64,000 nt of DNA from Bradyrhizobium monzae. GTDB taxonomy: Bacteria > Pseudomonadota > Alphaproteobacteria > Rhizobiales > Xanthobacteraceae. Position numbers and translations under genes: made by a program. Location: the NCBI RefSeq assembly GCF_021458635.1, contig NZ_JAIRDQ010000004.1, positions 552,953-616,952 on the forward strand. The letters are read 5' to 3'. Positions 10,076 through 18,949 of the stretch are shown here, piece after piece (the first letter of the stretch is position 1; each line of letters starts with the position of its first letter). Below the pieces are notes generated by a model. The model saw only the letters and a program-made list of their open reading frames with translations, did not search any database and was not told the DNA's origin.

Positions 10076-11056
10076 TCAATTCGACGCAGCCGGCTGCCAC
10101 AGGGCCAGCATTCCATCCAACCCGACGCGATCGACCGCCTGCACGACGCCGGTTTGTGCGATTTGGTGCGCAATCGAGCCGAATCCAAGCGCTTCCAGCG
10201 TTACGGCAGCGGCGGTCTTGAGGAACGGCAGGTCGCCAAAGCGGGGCTCGAGCTTGTAATCGCGCACGCTGAGACCCTTCTTGACACCCTTCTGCTCCTC
10301 GAGCCAGGTCACGGCGGCTTTCTCGTCGCCGAGCTGATCGATCAGCTTTAGATCGATCGCCTGGCGTCCGGTGAAGACGCGGCCATCGACGACTTTTTCG
10401 AGCTGCGTGTCATCCATGCCACGCCGCTGCTTCACCAGATCCTTGAACCAGGCATAGGAATCCTTCACCAGCGCATCCAGCGCGGCCCGGGCCTCGGGGC
10501 TGGTCGGCTCAAAACCGTTGGGCGCGGCCTTCAGCGGCGTGGACTTCACTTCCTCGACCTTGACACCGACGGTCTTCAGCAGCTCCGAAAAGTTCGGAAA
10601 CTGGAACAGTACGCCGATCGAGCCGACCAGCGAGCTCTGCTGGGCGATGATGTGATCGCTCGCAATCGCGGTGATGTAGCCGCCCGACGCCGCAAGCCCC
10701 TCAACCACGACGACCAGCGGCTTCTTCGCCTTCAGGCGCGTCAAGGAATCGTAGAGCTGCTCGGACCCGGCAGTGGTGCCGCCCGGCGAGTTGACGTGAA
10801 CGATCACGGCGGCGGCCTGCGAATTCTCCAGCCGCTCCAGCGCCCGCGTCCGCTCGGAATCGCTGCGGATCAGGCCGTCGATCTGGACGCGCGCGATCGA
10901 GCCTGCGGAGGCGAAGCTGCCGCGCGCGCCGGGTGTCGCGATCAGCGCGAAGCCCGCGATCGCCGCGATCGCGATCAGCGCAGCCATCACGCGCCAGAAC
11001 GTCAGCTTGCGGCGGATCCTGCGGCGATCGACGATGATGTCCGAATCGAGCGACAT
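10076..11056 (-). CDS. sppA: Signal peptide peptidase SppA (short form)
   Basis: SppA is a membrane-bound serine protease of the S49 family that degrades cleaved signal peptides. The 326-residue protein has an N-terminal membrane anchor (about residues 20-42) and one protease domain. HVNSPGGTTAGSEQLYDS is the substrate-binding start, VEGLAASGGYITA carries the nucleophilic Ser, and VVDGRVFTGRQA is the conserved C-terminal motif. The family uses a Ser-Lys dyad; I do not assign the Lys with certainty. It lies between rpsA and ihfB, all on the minus strand. Confidence 0.92.
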   Translation of the reverse strand: MSLDSDIIVDRRRIRRKLTFWRVMAALIAIAAIAGFALIATPGARGSFASAGSIARVQIDGLIRSDSERTRALERLENSQAAAVIVHVNSPGGTTAGSEQLYDSLTRLKAKKPLVVVVEGLAASGGYITAIASDHIIAQQSSLVGSIGVLFQFPNFSELLKTVGVKVEEVKSTPLKAAPNGFEPTSPEARAALDALVKDSYAWFKDLVKQRRGMDDTQLEKVVDGRVFTGRQAIDLKLIDQLGDEKAAVTWLEEQKGVKKGLSVRDYKLEPRFGDLPFLKTAAAVTLEALGFGSIAHQIAQTGVVQAVDRVGLDGMLALWQPAASN

Positions 11057-11184
11057 CGGAATATCTCCAAATGAAGGGCCGCGGGCGTTGTGCCGTCACA
11101 ACGTGACCAATGGCTTGTCTGGATACATCAATTGCGGCGCAATTTGAAGAAAACAAGGCCCCGCGCAGCCCGGACGGAGCCGCA

Positions 11185-11215
11185 ACAAAAAAGCCCCGGC
11201 TCGCGCCGGGGCTTT
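11185..11215 (-). terminator. Intrinsic terminator of rpsA
   Basis: Read on the minus strand: 10-bp stem AAGCCCCGGC / GCCGGGGCTT around a TCGC loop, followed by a T-run ending TTGTTG. It begins 26 bp after the rpsA stop. Confidence 0.9.
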
Positions 11216-11240
11216 GATGCTTGCGAAACGAACGTTTCGT

Positions 11241-12947
11241 TTACTTGCTGTCGCGGTTCTTGAGCGCGGTGCCCAGGATGTCGCCAAGCGTCGCACCCGA
11301 ATCCGAGGAGCCGTACTGCGCGATGGCTTCCTTCTCTTCGGCGACTTCGAGCGCCTTGATCGACACCTGGACCTTGCGGGCCTTCTTGTCGAACTGGATC
11401 ACGCGGGCATCGACCTTCTCGCCGACGGCAAAGCGTTCGGCGCGCTGGTCGTTGCGGTCACGCGCGAGCTCCGAGCGCTTGACGAAGGTGGTGAAGTCGG
11501 TACCGGCGATCTTCACCTCGATGCCGCTTTCCTTCACTTCGAGCACTTCGCAGGTCACGACCGCGCCCTTCTTGACATCGCCCGGCTCGGCGAAGGGGTC
11601 GCCTTCGAGCTGCTTGATGCCGAGCGAGATACGCTCCTTCTCGACGTCCACATCGAGCACCACGGCTTTCACCACGTCGCCCTTCTTGTAGTTGTCGATC
11701 ACCTGCTCGCCCGGCTGCTTCCAGTCGAGGTCGGAGAGATGGACCATACCGTCGACGTCGCCTTCGAGACCCAGGAACAGACCGAACTCGGTCTTGTTCT
11801 TGACTTCGCCCTCAACGGTCGAACCGGTCGGGTGACCTTCGACGAAGACCTCCCAGGGGTTGCGCATGGTCTGCTTGAGGCCGAGCGAAATGCGGCGCTT
11901 GACGGAATCGACTTCCAGCACCTGCACATCGACTTCCTGCGAGGTCGACACGATCTTGCCGGGGTGCATGTTCTTCTTGGTCCACGACATCTCGGAGACG
12001 TGGATCAGGCCTTCGATGCCCGGCTCGAGCTCGACGAACGCACCGTAGTCGGTGATGTTGGTGACACGGCCGGTGAAGCGGGCACCCAGCGGGTACTTGG
12101 CTTCGATGCCCTGCCACGGATCGTCCAGCAGCTGCTTCATGCCCAGCGAGATGCGGTGCGTCTCGTGGTTGATCTTGATGATCTTGACCTTCACGGTCTG
12201 GCCGATCGAGAGCACCTCGGTCGGGTGGTTGACGCGGCGCCACGCGATGTCGGTGACGTGCAGCAGGCCGTCGATGCCGCCGAGGTCAACGAACGCACCG
12301 TAATCGGTGATGTTCTTGACCACGCCGTCGATGACCTGACCCTCTTCGAGGTTCTGCACCAGCTCCTGACGCTGCTCGGCGCGGGTCTCTTCGAGAACCG
12401 TGCGGCGGGACACGACGATGTTGCCGCGGCGGCGGTCCATCTTGAGGATCTGGAACGGCTGCGCGTTGTTCATCAGCGGCGCAACGTCGCGGATCGGACG
12501 GATGTCGACCTGCGAACGCGGCAGGAAGGCAACGGCACCGTCGAGGTCGACGGTGAAGCCGCCCTTGACCTGGTTGAAGATGACGCCCGTGACCTTCTCG
12601 TTGTTCTGGAACGCCTTCTCCAGCTTGCCCCAGCTCTCTTCGCGGCGCGCCTTGTCGCGCGACAGCACGGCTTCGCCGAGGGCGTTCTCGATGCGATCGA
12701 GGAACACTTCCACCTCGTCGCCGACCTTGATCTCGCTCTCACGGCCGGGGCCGGAAAATTCGCGCAGGGCGACGCGGCCCTCGGTCTTCAGGCCGACGTC
12801 GATGACGGCCATGTCCTTTTCAATTGCAACCACCTTGCCCTTGACGACCGAGCTCTCCTGCAGGTTGCCACCTGCGAAGGACTCGTCGAGCATCGCGGCG
12901 AAATCGTCGCGCGAGGGGCTATAAGTATCAGCGGAAGTCGAAGCCAT
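11241..12947 (-). CDS. rpsA: 30S ribosomal protein S1 RpsA
   Basis: S1 binds mRNA on the small ribosomal subunit and is needed for initiation on most messages. The 568-residue protein starts at MASTSADTYSP and contains six S1/OB-fold repeats. Typical repeat cores include DYGAFVDLGGIDGLLHVTDI, DYGAFVELEPGIEGLIHVSE and FGLFLGLEGDVDGMVHLSDL. The start is set by length and by the family N-terminus; the frame opens 26 codons earlier at another start codon. It lies 264 bp downstream of cmk, leaving room for its own promoter, and ends at a strong terminator. The opposite strand is openly readable over 2.7 kb, but this is a codon-bias shadow. Confidence 0.97.
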   Translation of the reverse strand: MASTSADTYSPSRDDFAAMLDESFAGGNLQESSVVKGKVVAIEKDMAVIDVGLKTEGRVALREFSGPGRESEIKVGDEVEVFLDRIENALGEAVLSRDKARREESWGKLEKAFQNNEKVTGVIFNQVKGGFTVDLDGAVAFLPRSQVDIRPIRDVAPLMNNAQPFQILKMDRRRGNIVVSRRTVLEETRAEQRQELVQNLEEGQVIDGVVKNITDYGAFVDLGGIDGLLHVTDIAWRRVNHPTEVLSIGQTVKVKIIKINHETHRISLGMKQLLDDPWQGIEAKYPLGARFTGRVTNITDYGAFVELEPGIEGLIHVSEMSWTKKNMHPGKIVSTSQEVDVQVLEVDSVKRRISLGLKQTMRNPWEVFVEGHPTGSTVEGEVKNKTEFGLFLGLEGDVDGMVHLSDLDWKQPGEQVIDNYKKGDVVKAVVLDVDVEKERISLGIKQLEGDPFAEPGDVKKGAVVTCEVLEVKESGIEVKIAGTDFTTFVKRSELARDRNDQRAERFAVGEKVDARVIQFDKKARKVQVSIKALEVAEEKEAIAQYGSSDSGATLGDILGTALKNRDSK

Positions 12948-13211
12948 TTGTTCTCCAGTTGCGGATGTCTTGCCGGCCGTTGGGTTTTTGGGCGTATCGG
13001 ACGCGCAGTGTCGGAAGGTCCACAAAACCTTCTAGCGACCGCTCGTTGCTCCGATTTGCGACCGGAACAGCGGAAGCGGGCCGGCTGGGCCCGCACGTTC
13101 GATACGAGAAAATCTTTGTCCGGAGCCTGGATCGCGTCGACCCCAAACAGGGATCGAGAGTATCGACCTCAAAGAGCGGGAGCGGGCGCTTCCTCCAATG
13201 ACGGCTGCGGC

Positions 13212-13850
13212 TTAACCCCGCGACCGGCCCGCTCGGACGGCCTCGATAATGTCGATGGCGGCCCGGACGCCGCCTTCTATATCCAGTTGGGAGTTATCAA
13301 GCAAGTAAGCATCCGCGGCCGGTTTGAGCGGCGCAATCGGCCTGTTCTTGTCCCGCTCGTCGCGCTGGATGATGTCGGCGAGCACCGCCGCCTCATCCGC
13401 CTCCTCGCCCCGTGCCCTCGCCTCCATGGTGCGGCGGCGGGCGCGAACTCTTGGGTCGGCCACGACGAAAATCTTCACGTCGGCATCAGGGCAGATCACG
13501 GTTCCAATGTCCCGGCCGTCCAGCACCGCGCCGGGCGGATCGGCAGCGAATTGCCGCTGGAAATTGAGCAGGACCTCGCGAACCCTGGGGATCGCCGAAA
13601 CGATCGAGGCGCCCTCGCCGGCCGTCTGGGTCTTGAGGGCGGGATTGCCGAACTTTTCGGGATCGAGTTCCAGCGCGGCCTGCACCGCAGCCGCCTCGTC
13701 CCGGAGATCATGGCCGGACTGCATCAAGGCGTAAGCGACCGCGCGGTAGATCACGCCGGTATCGAGGTGACGATAGCCGTAATGATGGGCGAGGCGCTTG
13801 CCGAGCGTGCCCTTGCCCGAGGCCGCGGGTCCATCGATGGCGATGATCAT
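13212..13850 (-). CDS. cmk: Cytidylate kinase Cmk
   Basis: Cmk phosphorylates CMP and dCMP with ATP for nucleotide synthesis. The 212-residue protein starts with IAIDGPAASGKGTLGKRLA, which contains the P-loop. LDTGVIYRAVAYAL is the base-recognition stretch, DGRDIGTVICPDADVKIFV follows, and the lid arginines lie in RVRARRRTMEARARG. The start overlaps the aroA stop by 4 bp (ATGA). The aroA-cmk-rpsA order is strongly conserved in proteobacteria. Confidence 0.96.
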   Translation of the reverse strand: MIIAIDGPAASGKGTLGKRLAHHYGYRHLDTGVIYRAVAYALMQSGHDLRDEAAAVQAALELDPEKFGNPALKTQTAGEGASIVSAIPRVREVLLNFQRQFAADPPGAVLDGRDIGTVICPDADVKIFVVADPRVRARRRTMEARARGEEADEAAVLADIIQRDERDKNRPIAPLKPAADAYLLDNSQLDIEGGVRAAIDIIEAVRAGRSRG

Positions 13851-15184
13851 GAAAACTCGGCTCCCAGCGACCGCATCATCGGAATGAAGTCCGGGAAACT
13901 GGTGGCGATGAAGGCGGTGTCGTCGACTGTCACCGGCTGATCGGACGCGCAGCCCATCACCAGCGCCGACATCGCGATGCGGTGATCCATATGCGTGGCG
14001 ACAGTGCCGCCGCCGGGGACGTGGCCGCGGCCTTCGACGATCAGATCGTCGCCGGAAACAGTGACCTTCACGCCATTGACGCGGAGCATGTCCGCGGTCG
14101 CCTCGAGCCGATCGGATTCCTTGACGCGCAGCTCCTGCAGACCACGCATGATGGTCGTGCCTTCGGCGAACGAAGCCGCGACCGCGAGCACGAGATATTC
14201 GTCGATCATCGACGGCGCGCGCTCCGGAGGCACTTCGACGCCGCGCAGCTTTGATGCGCGCACGCGCAGCTGCGCCATCGGCTCGCCGGCGTCACCGCGT
14301 ACGTCGCTTTCCTCGATGGACGCGCCCATCTCACGCAGCGTCGTAAAAAGGCCGGTGCGCAGCGGATTGGTCATCACGTCCGATAGGACGACATCGGAAC
14401 CTTCGACGATCAGCGCCGCAACGACGGGAAAGGCCGCTGAGGACGGATCGGCGGGCACGATGACGGTGGCACCACGCAGCTCGGGCTGGCCGGCCAGCGT
14501 GATGCGGCGGCCGTGAGCGCCCTCCGCCACCGAGATGATATCCGCACCAAAATGCTTCAGCATCAGCTCGGTGTGGTCGCGGCTGGCCTCGCTCTCGATC
14601 ACAGTGGTGGCGCCCGGCGCAGACAGCCCCGCCAGCAGCACCGCCGACTTGATCTGGGCCGAGGCAACCGGCGTCTTGTAGGTGATCGGCAGCGGATCGC
14701 GCGCGCCCTGAACGGTCAGCGGCAGCCGGCCACCCTCGGCGGCAGAAGCGACCTTGGCGCCCATTTTTTCCAGCGGATCCAGGATTCGGCGCATCGGACG
14801 GCTGCGCAGCGAGGCATCGCCGTCGAAGATCGCCGAGATCGGGCAGCCGGCGACGGCGCCCATGACGAGCCGGCAGCCGGTACCGGAGTTGCCGAAATCC
14901 AGCGCGGCCTTGGGCTGGGCAAAGCCTCCGACGCCCACGCCCTGCACCTTCCAGGCGAAATCGCCGGTGCGTTCGACCCTGGCGCCGAGCGCCCGCATGG
15001 ATTGGGCGGTGTTGAGGACGTCCTCGCCCTCGAGAAGGCCCGCAATCCGGGTCTCGCCGACAGCAAGCGCGCCCAGGATGAGGGCGCGGTGGGAGATCGA
15101 CTTGTCCCCGGGCACCCGTACTTTTCCGGTCAGGGGACCGCTTGCGCGCGACTTCAGCGGCGTCGGCTTGTCGGAATGGGTCAA
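13847..15184 (-). CDS. aroA: 5-enolpyruvylshikimate-3-phosphate synthase AroA
   Basis: AroA joins phosphoenolpyruvate to shikimate-3-phosphate on the way to chorismate and aromatic amino acids. Motifs are KVRVPGDKSISHRALILGA, NSGTGCRLVMG (the loop that contacts PEP), ELRVKESDRLEA and THMDHRIAMS. I choose the TTG start (THSDKPTPL) because AAGGA lies 7 bases upstream and the resulting 445 residues fit the family. An ATG 16 codons upstream at 15232 has a G-rich stretch only 3 bases before it and would give 461 residues. Coupled to cmk by an ATGA overlap. Confidence 0.95.
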   Translation of the reverse strand: MTHSDKPTPLKSRASGPLTGKVRVPGDKSISHRALILGALAVGETRIAGLLEGEDVLNTAQSMRALGARVERTGDFAWKVQGVGVGGFAQPKAALDFGNSGTGCRLVMGAVAGCPISAIFDGDASLRSRPMRRILDPLEKMGAKVASAAEGGRLPLTVQGARDPLPITYKTPVASAQIKSAVLLAGLSAPGATTVIESEASRDHTELMLKHFGADIISVAEGAHGRRITLAGQPELRGATVIVPADPSSAAFPVVAALIVEGSDVVLSDVMTNPLRTGLFTTLREMGASIEESDVRGDAGEPMAQLRVRASKLRGVEVPPERAPSMIDEYLVLAVAASFAEGTTIMRGLQELRVKESDRLEATADMLRVNGVKVTVSGDDLIVEGRGHVPGGGTVATHMDHRIAMSALVMGCASDQPVTVDDTAFIATSFPDFIPMMRSLGAEFS

Positions 15185-15343
15185 GATTGTGTCCTTGAAT
15201 GCGTCCGAAGAGGCTGCGGGCAGGTACCACATGGTCTCCCCGCCGTCACGAGCATGTCTTTCTCTCGTAATGCGCTATTGACAGCGGGCCGCCAACTAGC
15301 CAAGTGAAACACCGCTTTTCAGACATCCCAGGATTCCTCTGCC

Positions 15344-15751
15344 GTGGCCAAGTCCGAACTCGGAACCAAACGTATTTGCCCGACCACGGGCAAGAAGTTC
15401 TACGACCTCAACAAGAATCCGGTGATCTCGCCCTATACCGGCGAAGTGGTCCCGATTGCGCCTGTGGCGCCGGCCCGCGCGACCCGCGGCGCCGAAGCCC
15501 GTCACGCGGCTGCCGCGGACACCACGCCGGAGCCGGCCGAGGTCGAGGAGGTCTCGCTCGAGGAGGCCGATGCCGAAGAGAACACCGGCAAGGTCAAGGC
15601 CGTCGTCCCCGAATCCGAGGACGATATCGAGGTCGACGAGACCCTCGACGACGACGATGACGATGATTCGACCTTCATTGCCGACGAAGAAGAGGGCGAT
15701 GAGGACGTGACCGACATCATTGGTGATGTCGGAGGTGATGAAGAGACTTGA
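15344..15751 (+). CDS. TIGR02300 family protein
   Basis: A 135-residue protein of a small alphaproteobacterial family of unknown function. The conserved N-terminus is AKSELGTKRICPTTGKKFYD followed by LNKNPVISPYTGE, which resembles a degenerate zinc-ribbon half. The C-terminal 80 residues are extremely acidic, with runs of Asp and Glu. The gene is divergent from aroA and precedes a tRNA-Ala gene, a familiar location for this family. No enzymatic motif is visible. Confidence 0.88.
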   Translation: MAKSELGTKRICPTTGKKFYDLNKNPVISPYTGEVVPIAPVAPARATRGAEARHAAAADTTPEPAEVEEVSLEEADAEENTGKVKAVVPESEDDIEVDETLDDDDDDDSTFIADEEEGDEDVTDIIGDVGGDEET

Positions 15752-15842
15752 GATCAGCCCTGATCTGTGAAAAAGGGTGCACCGCGCGAGTCACCAGGCT
15801 CGCCGGTCGGGAGTGATCCACAAGGATCGTCCCAAGACTTAA

Positions 15843-15918
<76 letters not shown>

Positions 15919-15919
15919 C

Positions 15920-15974
15920 GCTTCGCCCTTCGGGCTCCCCGTGGCTGCGCCACGCGTAGCCTGAAGGGCGAAGC
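15920..15974. repeat. Large inverted repeat after tRNA-Ala
   Basis: GCTTCGCCCTTCGGGCT on the left pairs with AGCCTGAAGGGCGAAGC on the right (one unpaired or mismatched position). An inner CGTGGC / GCCACG stem lies between. A further GCGAAGCC...GGGCGAAG stretch follows to about 16005. This is probably a mobile intergenic palindrome that also serves as a 3' end for the tRNA. Confidence 0.6.
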
Positions 15975-16060
15975 CTGGTGTCCGGCGAAGCCCGCAGGGC
16001 GAAGACGGACTGGTGGTTTTCCTACTCCCTCCCATCCGACTGCCCAGACGCGAGCCGTCA

Positions 16061-16303
16061 ATGTGGTACGTCTACATCCTCAGCAGCATCGAATTTCCCG
16101 ACCAAGAATATATCGGCGCCACGGAAGATCTGAAGCGACGGCTGCCTGAGCACAACGCCGGTAAATCCGCCCATACCGCCAAGTTCAAGCCGTGGAAGCT
16201 GGTTTGGTATTGCGCCTTCCCTGACAAGATGAAGGCCCTGGCATTCGATAAATATCTCAAATCGCACTCGGGCCGCGCCTTCTCGAAAAAGCGGCTCTGC
16301 TAG
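16061..16303 (+). CDS. Small GIY-YIG nuclease family protein
   Basis: An 80-residue single-domain GIY-YIG protein of the UPF0213-like type. WYVYILSS replaces the GIY strand, EYIGATEDLKRRLPEHN carries YIG and the catalytic Arg, and ALAFDKYLKSHSGRAF is the C-terminal helix. In most relatives I know the helix carries Glu (F-E-x-x-L-K) as metal ligand; here it is Asp. Biological role unknown. It lies about 140 bp after tRNA-Ala. I start at the ATG before WYVYILSS, since upstream codons show no family match. Confidence 0.8.
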   Translation: MWYVYILSSIEFPDQEYIGATEDLKRRLPEHNAGKSAHTAKFKPWKLVWYCAFPDKMKALAFDKYLKSHSGRAFSKKRLC

Positions 16304-16306
16304 CCC

Positions 16307-16765
16307 CTACTCCCCGATCACCGCATTCAGCCGATCCCTTAGCGCGACGATCTCGTCTTTCATCGCGACCAGCTCCGGCACCGTGCAATCCGACGCGGCC
16401 AGGATCGACTGCGGGACGCTGCGCGCCTTGTCCTTCAGCGCGTGCCCATGCGGCGTCAGCGCGATCAGGACCCGACGCTCGTCTTCGCTCGAGCGTGTGC
16501 GCTTGACGAGGTGTGCGGCTTCGAGCCGCTTGAGCAGCGGCGTCAGCGTGCCCGAATCCAGAAACAGCTTTTCGCCGATATCCTTGACCGGCACGTCGTC
16601 GCGCTCCCATAGCACCAGCATCACCAGATATTGCGGATAGGTCAGGCCGAGCCGGTCGAGCAGCGGCTTGTAGACGCGGTTGAAGGCATGCGCGGCCGAA
16701 TAGACGGCGAAGCAGATCTGGTTGTCGAGGCGTTGCGGATCCAGGGTCGATAATTTCCGGGCCAT
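16307..16765 (-). CDS. ohrR: MarR-family organic-peroxide sensor OhrR
   Basis: A 152-residue winged-helix repressor. Near the N-terminus NQICFAVYSAAHAF holds the reactive cysteine (Cys18) that organic hydroperoxides oxidise in OhrR proteins, causing release from DNA. The winged helix follows: LTYPQYLVMLVLWE, DSGTLTPLLKRLE, then the wing RSSEDERRVLIALT. It is divergent from ohr with a 156-bp gap holding two matching inverted repeats, which supports OhrR over a generic MarR. A start nine codons upstream is possible. The frame remains open far beyond, but only as a shadow. Confidence 0.92.
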   Translation of the reverse strand: MARKLSTLDPQRLDNQICFAVYSAAHAFNRVYKPLLDRLGLTYPQYLVMLVLWERDDVPVKDIGEKLFLDSGTLTPLLKRLEAAHLVKRTRSSEDERRVLIALTPHGHALKDKARSVPQSILAASDCTVPELVAMKDEIVALRDRLNAVIGE

Positions 16766-16816
16766 AGAGAATCTCACGAGATTGACCCGCATTGTGGGAC
16801 CGGGCGGGCCGACATT

Positions 16817-16866
16817 CAATTGCGAACAATTAAATGTGAGGCATGCAAATTTCAATTGCGCACAAT
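16817..16866. promoter_or_regulatory. Probable OhrR operator pair
   Basis: Two near-identical 14-base sites, TCAATTGCGAACAAT and TCAATTGCGCACAAT, end at 16830 and 16866. Each contains ATTG-N4-CAAT, and their starts are 36 bp apart in the ohrR-ohr gap. A further ATTG follows the second site. The duplicated palindrome between a repressor and its target is the basis for the call. Confidence 0.7.
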
Positions 16867-16921
16867 CTAATTGTTTGCGATAGAGGTGGCACCCCAACCC
16901 CAAAACCCTGAGGAGACGAAA

Positions 16922-17347
16922 ATGTCCGTGAACGTCCTCTACAAGACCAGCGCAAAGGCCACCGGCGGCCGTGACGGCCATGCTGCGACCCTCGACGGCG
17001 CACTCGACGTCAAGCTCACCACGCCGAAGGAGCTCGGCGGTGGCGGCGGCGCCGGCAACAATCCCGAGCAGCTGTTTGCGGCCGGCTATGCCGCCTGCTT
17101 CATCGGCGCGATGAAGTTCGTGTCCTCGCAGGGTGGCCCGAAGGTCCCCGCCGACGCTTCCGTCACCTCGACTGTCGGCATCGGCCCGCGCTCGGCCGGT
17201 GGCTTCGGCCTCGACATCGATCTGGCCGTCTCGCTGCCGGGGCTGTCCCGCGCCGACGCCGAGGCGCTTGTCGAGAAGGCGCACCAGGTGTGCCCGTACT
17301 CCAACGCGACGCGCGGCAATGTCGACGTCCGCCTGACGGTCGTCTGA
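16922..17347 (+). CDS. ohr: Organic hydroperoxide resistance protein Ohr
   Basis: Ohr is a thiol peroxidase that reduces fatty-acid and other organic hydroperoxides, recycled through lipoylated proteins. The 141-residue protein has the two family cysteines, Cys59 in GYAACFIGAMKF and Cys124 in HQVCPYSNATRGN, and the N-terminal SVNVLYKTSAKATGGRDG. GAGGAGA lies about 7 bases before the ATG. Its neighbour ohrR is divergent, so induction by organic peroxides is expected. Confidence 0.96.
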   Translation: MSVNVLYKTSAKATGGRDGHAATLDGALDVKLTTPKELGGGGGAGNNPEQLFAAGYAACFIGAMKFVSSQGGPKVPADASVTSTVGIGPRSAGGFGLDIDLAVSLPGLSRADAEALVEKAHQVCPYSNATRGNVDVRLTVV

Positions 17348-17360
17348 TCTCGGTGGATCG

Positions 17361-17388
17361 GCTGGCCCGAGATCTCCCTCGGGCCGGC
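17361..17388 (+). terminator. Possible ohr terminator hairpin
   Basis: An 11-bp stem, GCTGGCCCGAG / CTCGGGCCGGC with one G-T pair, lies 13 bp after the ohr stop. The T-run is poor, so the assignment is tentative. Confidence 0.5.
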
Positions 17389-17518
17389 CGCTTCCGCTTG
17401 ATTTGCCACGCCGCGGGATTGCGCGGCGACGCATACGCCCCCACGCGACAAGCCATTGCTGGCCTGGGCGAACCTCGCTAGGCCTGTGGTCGACGATCGA
17501 CACAGGGGAAGCGAAGGC

Positions 17519-18721
17519 ATGACTGAAGCCGCAACCGGCGCAATGAGCGGACTGCGTGTGATCGATCTCACGCGCGTGCTCGGCGGTCCCTACTGCACCC
17601 AGATCCTCGCCGACCATGGCGCCGACGTGATCAAGGTCGAGCCGCCCGCGGGCGACGAGGTGCGCGACTGGGGGCCTCCCTTCCACGAGGACGACGCGGC
17701 GTATTTCGTCGGCATCAACCGCAACAAGCGCTCGATCGGCCTCGACCTCGCTTCCGATGGCGGTCGTGTCGTGCTGCTCAAGATGCTGGAAACGGCGGAC
17801 GTCCTGATCGAGAATTTCAAGCCGGGCACACTGGAGAAATGGGGCATCGGCAACGATGTGCTCAGCAAGAAATATCCGCGTCTCGTGCACTGCCGGATCT
17901 GCGGCTTCGGCGCCGACGGCCCGCGCGGCGGCAATCCCGGTTATGACGCGATCATCCAGGCCATGACCGGCATGATCGCGGCGACCGGCTCGCCGGAAAG
18001 CGGTCCGATGCGGATCGGCGTGCCCTTGGTCGACATCACCACCGGACTTTATGCGGCGATCGGCATCCTGATGGCGCTGTCCGAGCGGCAGCGCTCGGGC
18101 AAAGGCCAGTTCCTGGAGACGACGCTGTACGAAACCGGCCTCGCCATCATGCATCCGCACACCGCGAATTATTTCATGCATGGCAAGCCGCCCGGCCTCA
18201 CCGGGAACGAGCATCCGAACCTCGTGCCTTACGCGATCTTCCCGACCAAGACCGACAACATCTTCATCGGCGTCGGCAATGACGGCACGTTCCGCAAGCT
18301 CGCCAAGGAAATCGGCAAGCCCGAGCTCGGCACCGATCCGCGCTTTGCCCGCAACAAGGACCGCATCGCCAATCGTGATGCGCTGCGCGCCGAGCTTGCC
18401 GCGGTGTTCAGCCAGCACGAGGCCGAGCCGCTGTGCAATCGCCTGCTGGCCGCGGGCCTGCCCGCAGGTCCCGTGCAGAAGATCGACCAGGCGCTGACCA
18501 ACCCGCACACGATCGCGCGCGGCGATGTCATCGAGAAGGATTGGTACAAGGGCGTGGCCTCGCCGATCCGGCTCGATCGCAGCAAGCCGAGCCTGCGCCG
18601 CCTGCCGCCGAAGTTCAGCCAGCACTCCCAGGAGGTGCTGGGCGAGTTCGGCTACTCAAAGGCGGAGATCGACGCGATGGTCGGGAACGGCGTGGTCTGC
18701 GGGCCCGAGCGCAAGCGCTAG
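17519..18721 (+). CDS. CaiB/BaiF (class III) CoA-transferase
   Basis: A 400-residue family III CoA-transferase, which moves CoA between acyl groups through an aspartyl-CoA intermediate. The N-terminus reads LRVIDLTRVLGGPYCTQ, with DHGADVIKVEPP and GINRNKRSIGLDL following. The likely catalytic Asp lies in GNPGYDAIIQAMTG (about residue 143). The C-terminal part carries KIDQALTNPHTIARG. The acyl substrate cannot be told from sequence. The gene stands alone between ohr and the ugp operon. I start at the ATG of TEAATGAMSG, preceded by AGCGAAGG. Confidence 0.88.
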   Translation: MTEAATGAMSGLRVIDLTRVLGGPYCTQILADHGADVIKVEPPAGDEVRDWGPPFHEDDAAYFVGINRNKRSIGLDLASDGGRVVLLKMLETADVLIENFKPGTLEKWGIGNDVLSKKYPRLVHCRICGFGADGPRGGNPGYDAIIQAMTGMIAATGSPESGPMRIGVPLVDITTGLYAAIGILMALSERQRSGKGQFLETTLYETGLAIMHPHTANYFMHGKPPGLTGNEHPNLVPYAIFPTKTDNIFIGVGNDGTFRKLAKEIGKPELGTDPRFARNKDRIANRDALRAELAAVFSQHEAEPLCNRLLAAGLPAGPVQKIDQALTNPHTIARGDVIEKDWYKGVASPIRLDRSKPSLRRLPPKFSQHSQEVLGEFGYSKAEIDAMVGNGVVCGPERKR

Positions 18722-18896
18722 GGCCTCGCCTCCTCACCTAAGCAAATGCCGCACTGCGGCGCGGGCATTGGTGTGCACCGCGAATGGAGGAGGCTGCCCG
18801 CGTCGCGTTCGCCTATTTGATGGCTTCCCTTTTCCAGCGCTTGCCGCTTTCGTTTCGGCCGCTTACACAGTCATGTGAACGTCATATGGCGCTGCT

Positions 18897-18908
18897 AGCG
18901 CAAGCGCT
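18897..18908. promoter_or_regulatory. Short palindrome upstream of ugpB
   Basis: AGCGC-AA-GCGCT, about 42 bp before the ugpB start in the 228-bp promoter gap. It could be a regulator site for the ugp operon; nothing further supports it. Confidence 0.3.
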
Positions 18909-18949
18909 TCTTTTTGACGGCCAAGAGAACGGCCAAGGGAGGTTACTTA

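Noticed and set aside
11214..13940. A 908-codon open frame on the plus strand opposite rpsA and cmk
   Set aside because: It is antisense to two certain essential genes, has low-complexity Asp/Leu/His composition and no recognisable motif. High GC third positions keep the antisense frame open.
16307..18625. A 772-codon minus-strand frame ending in ohrR
   Set aside because: Only the last 152 codons encode OhrR. The rest is antisense to ohr and the CoA-transferase.
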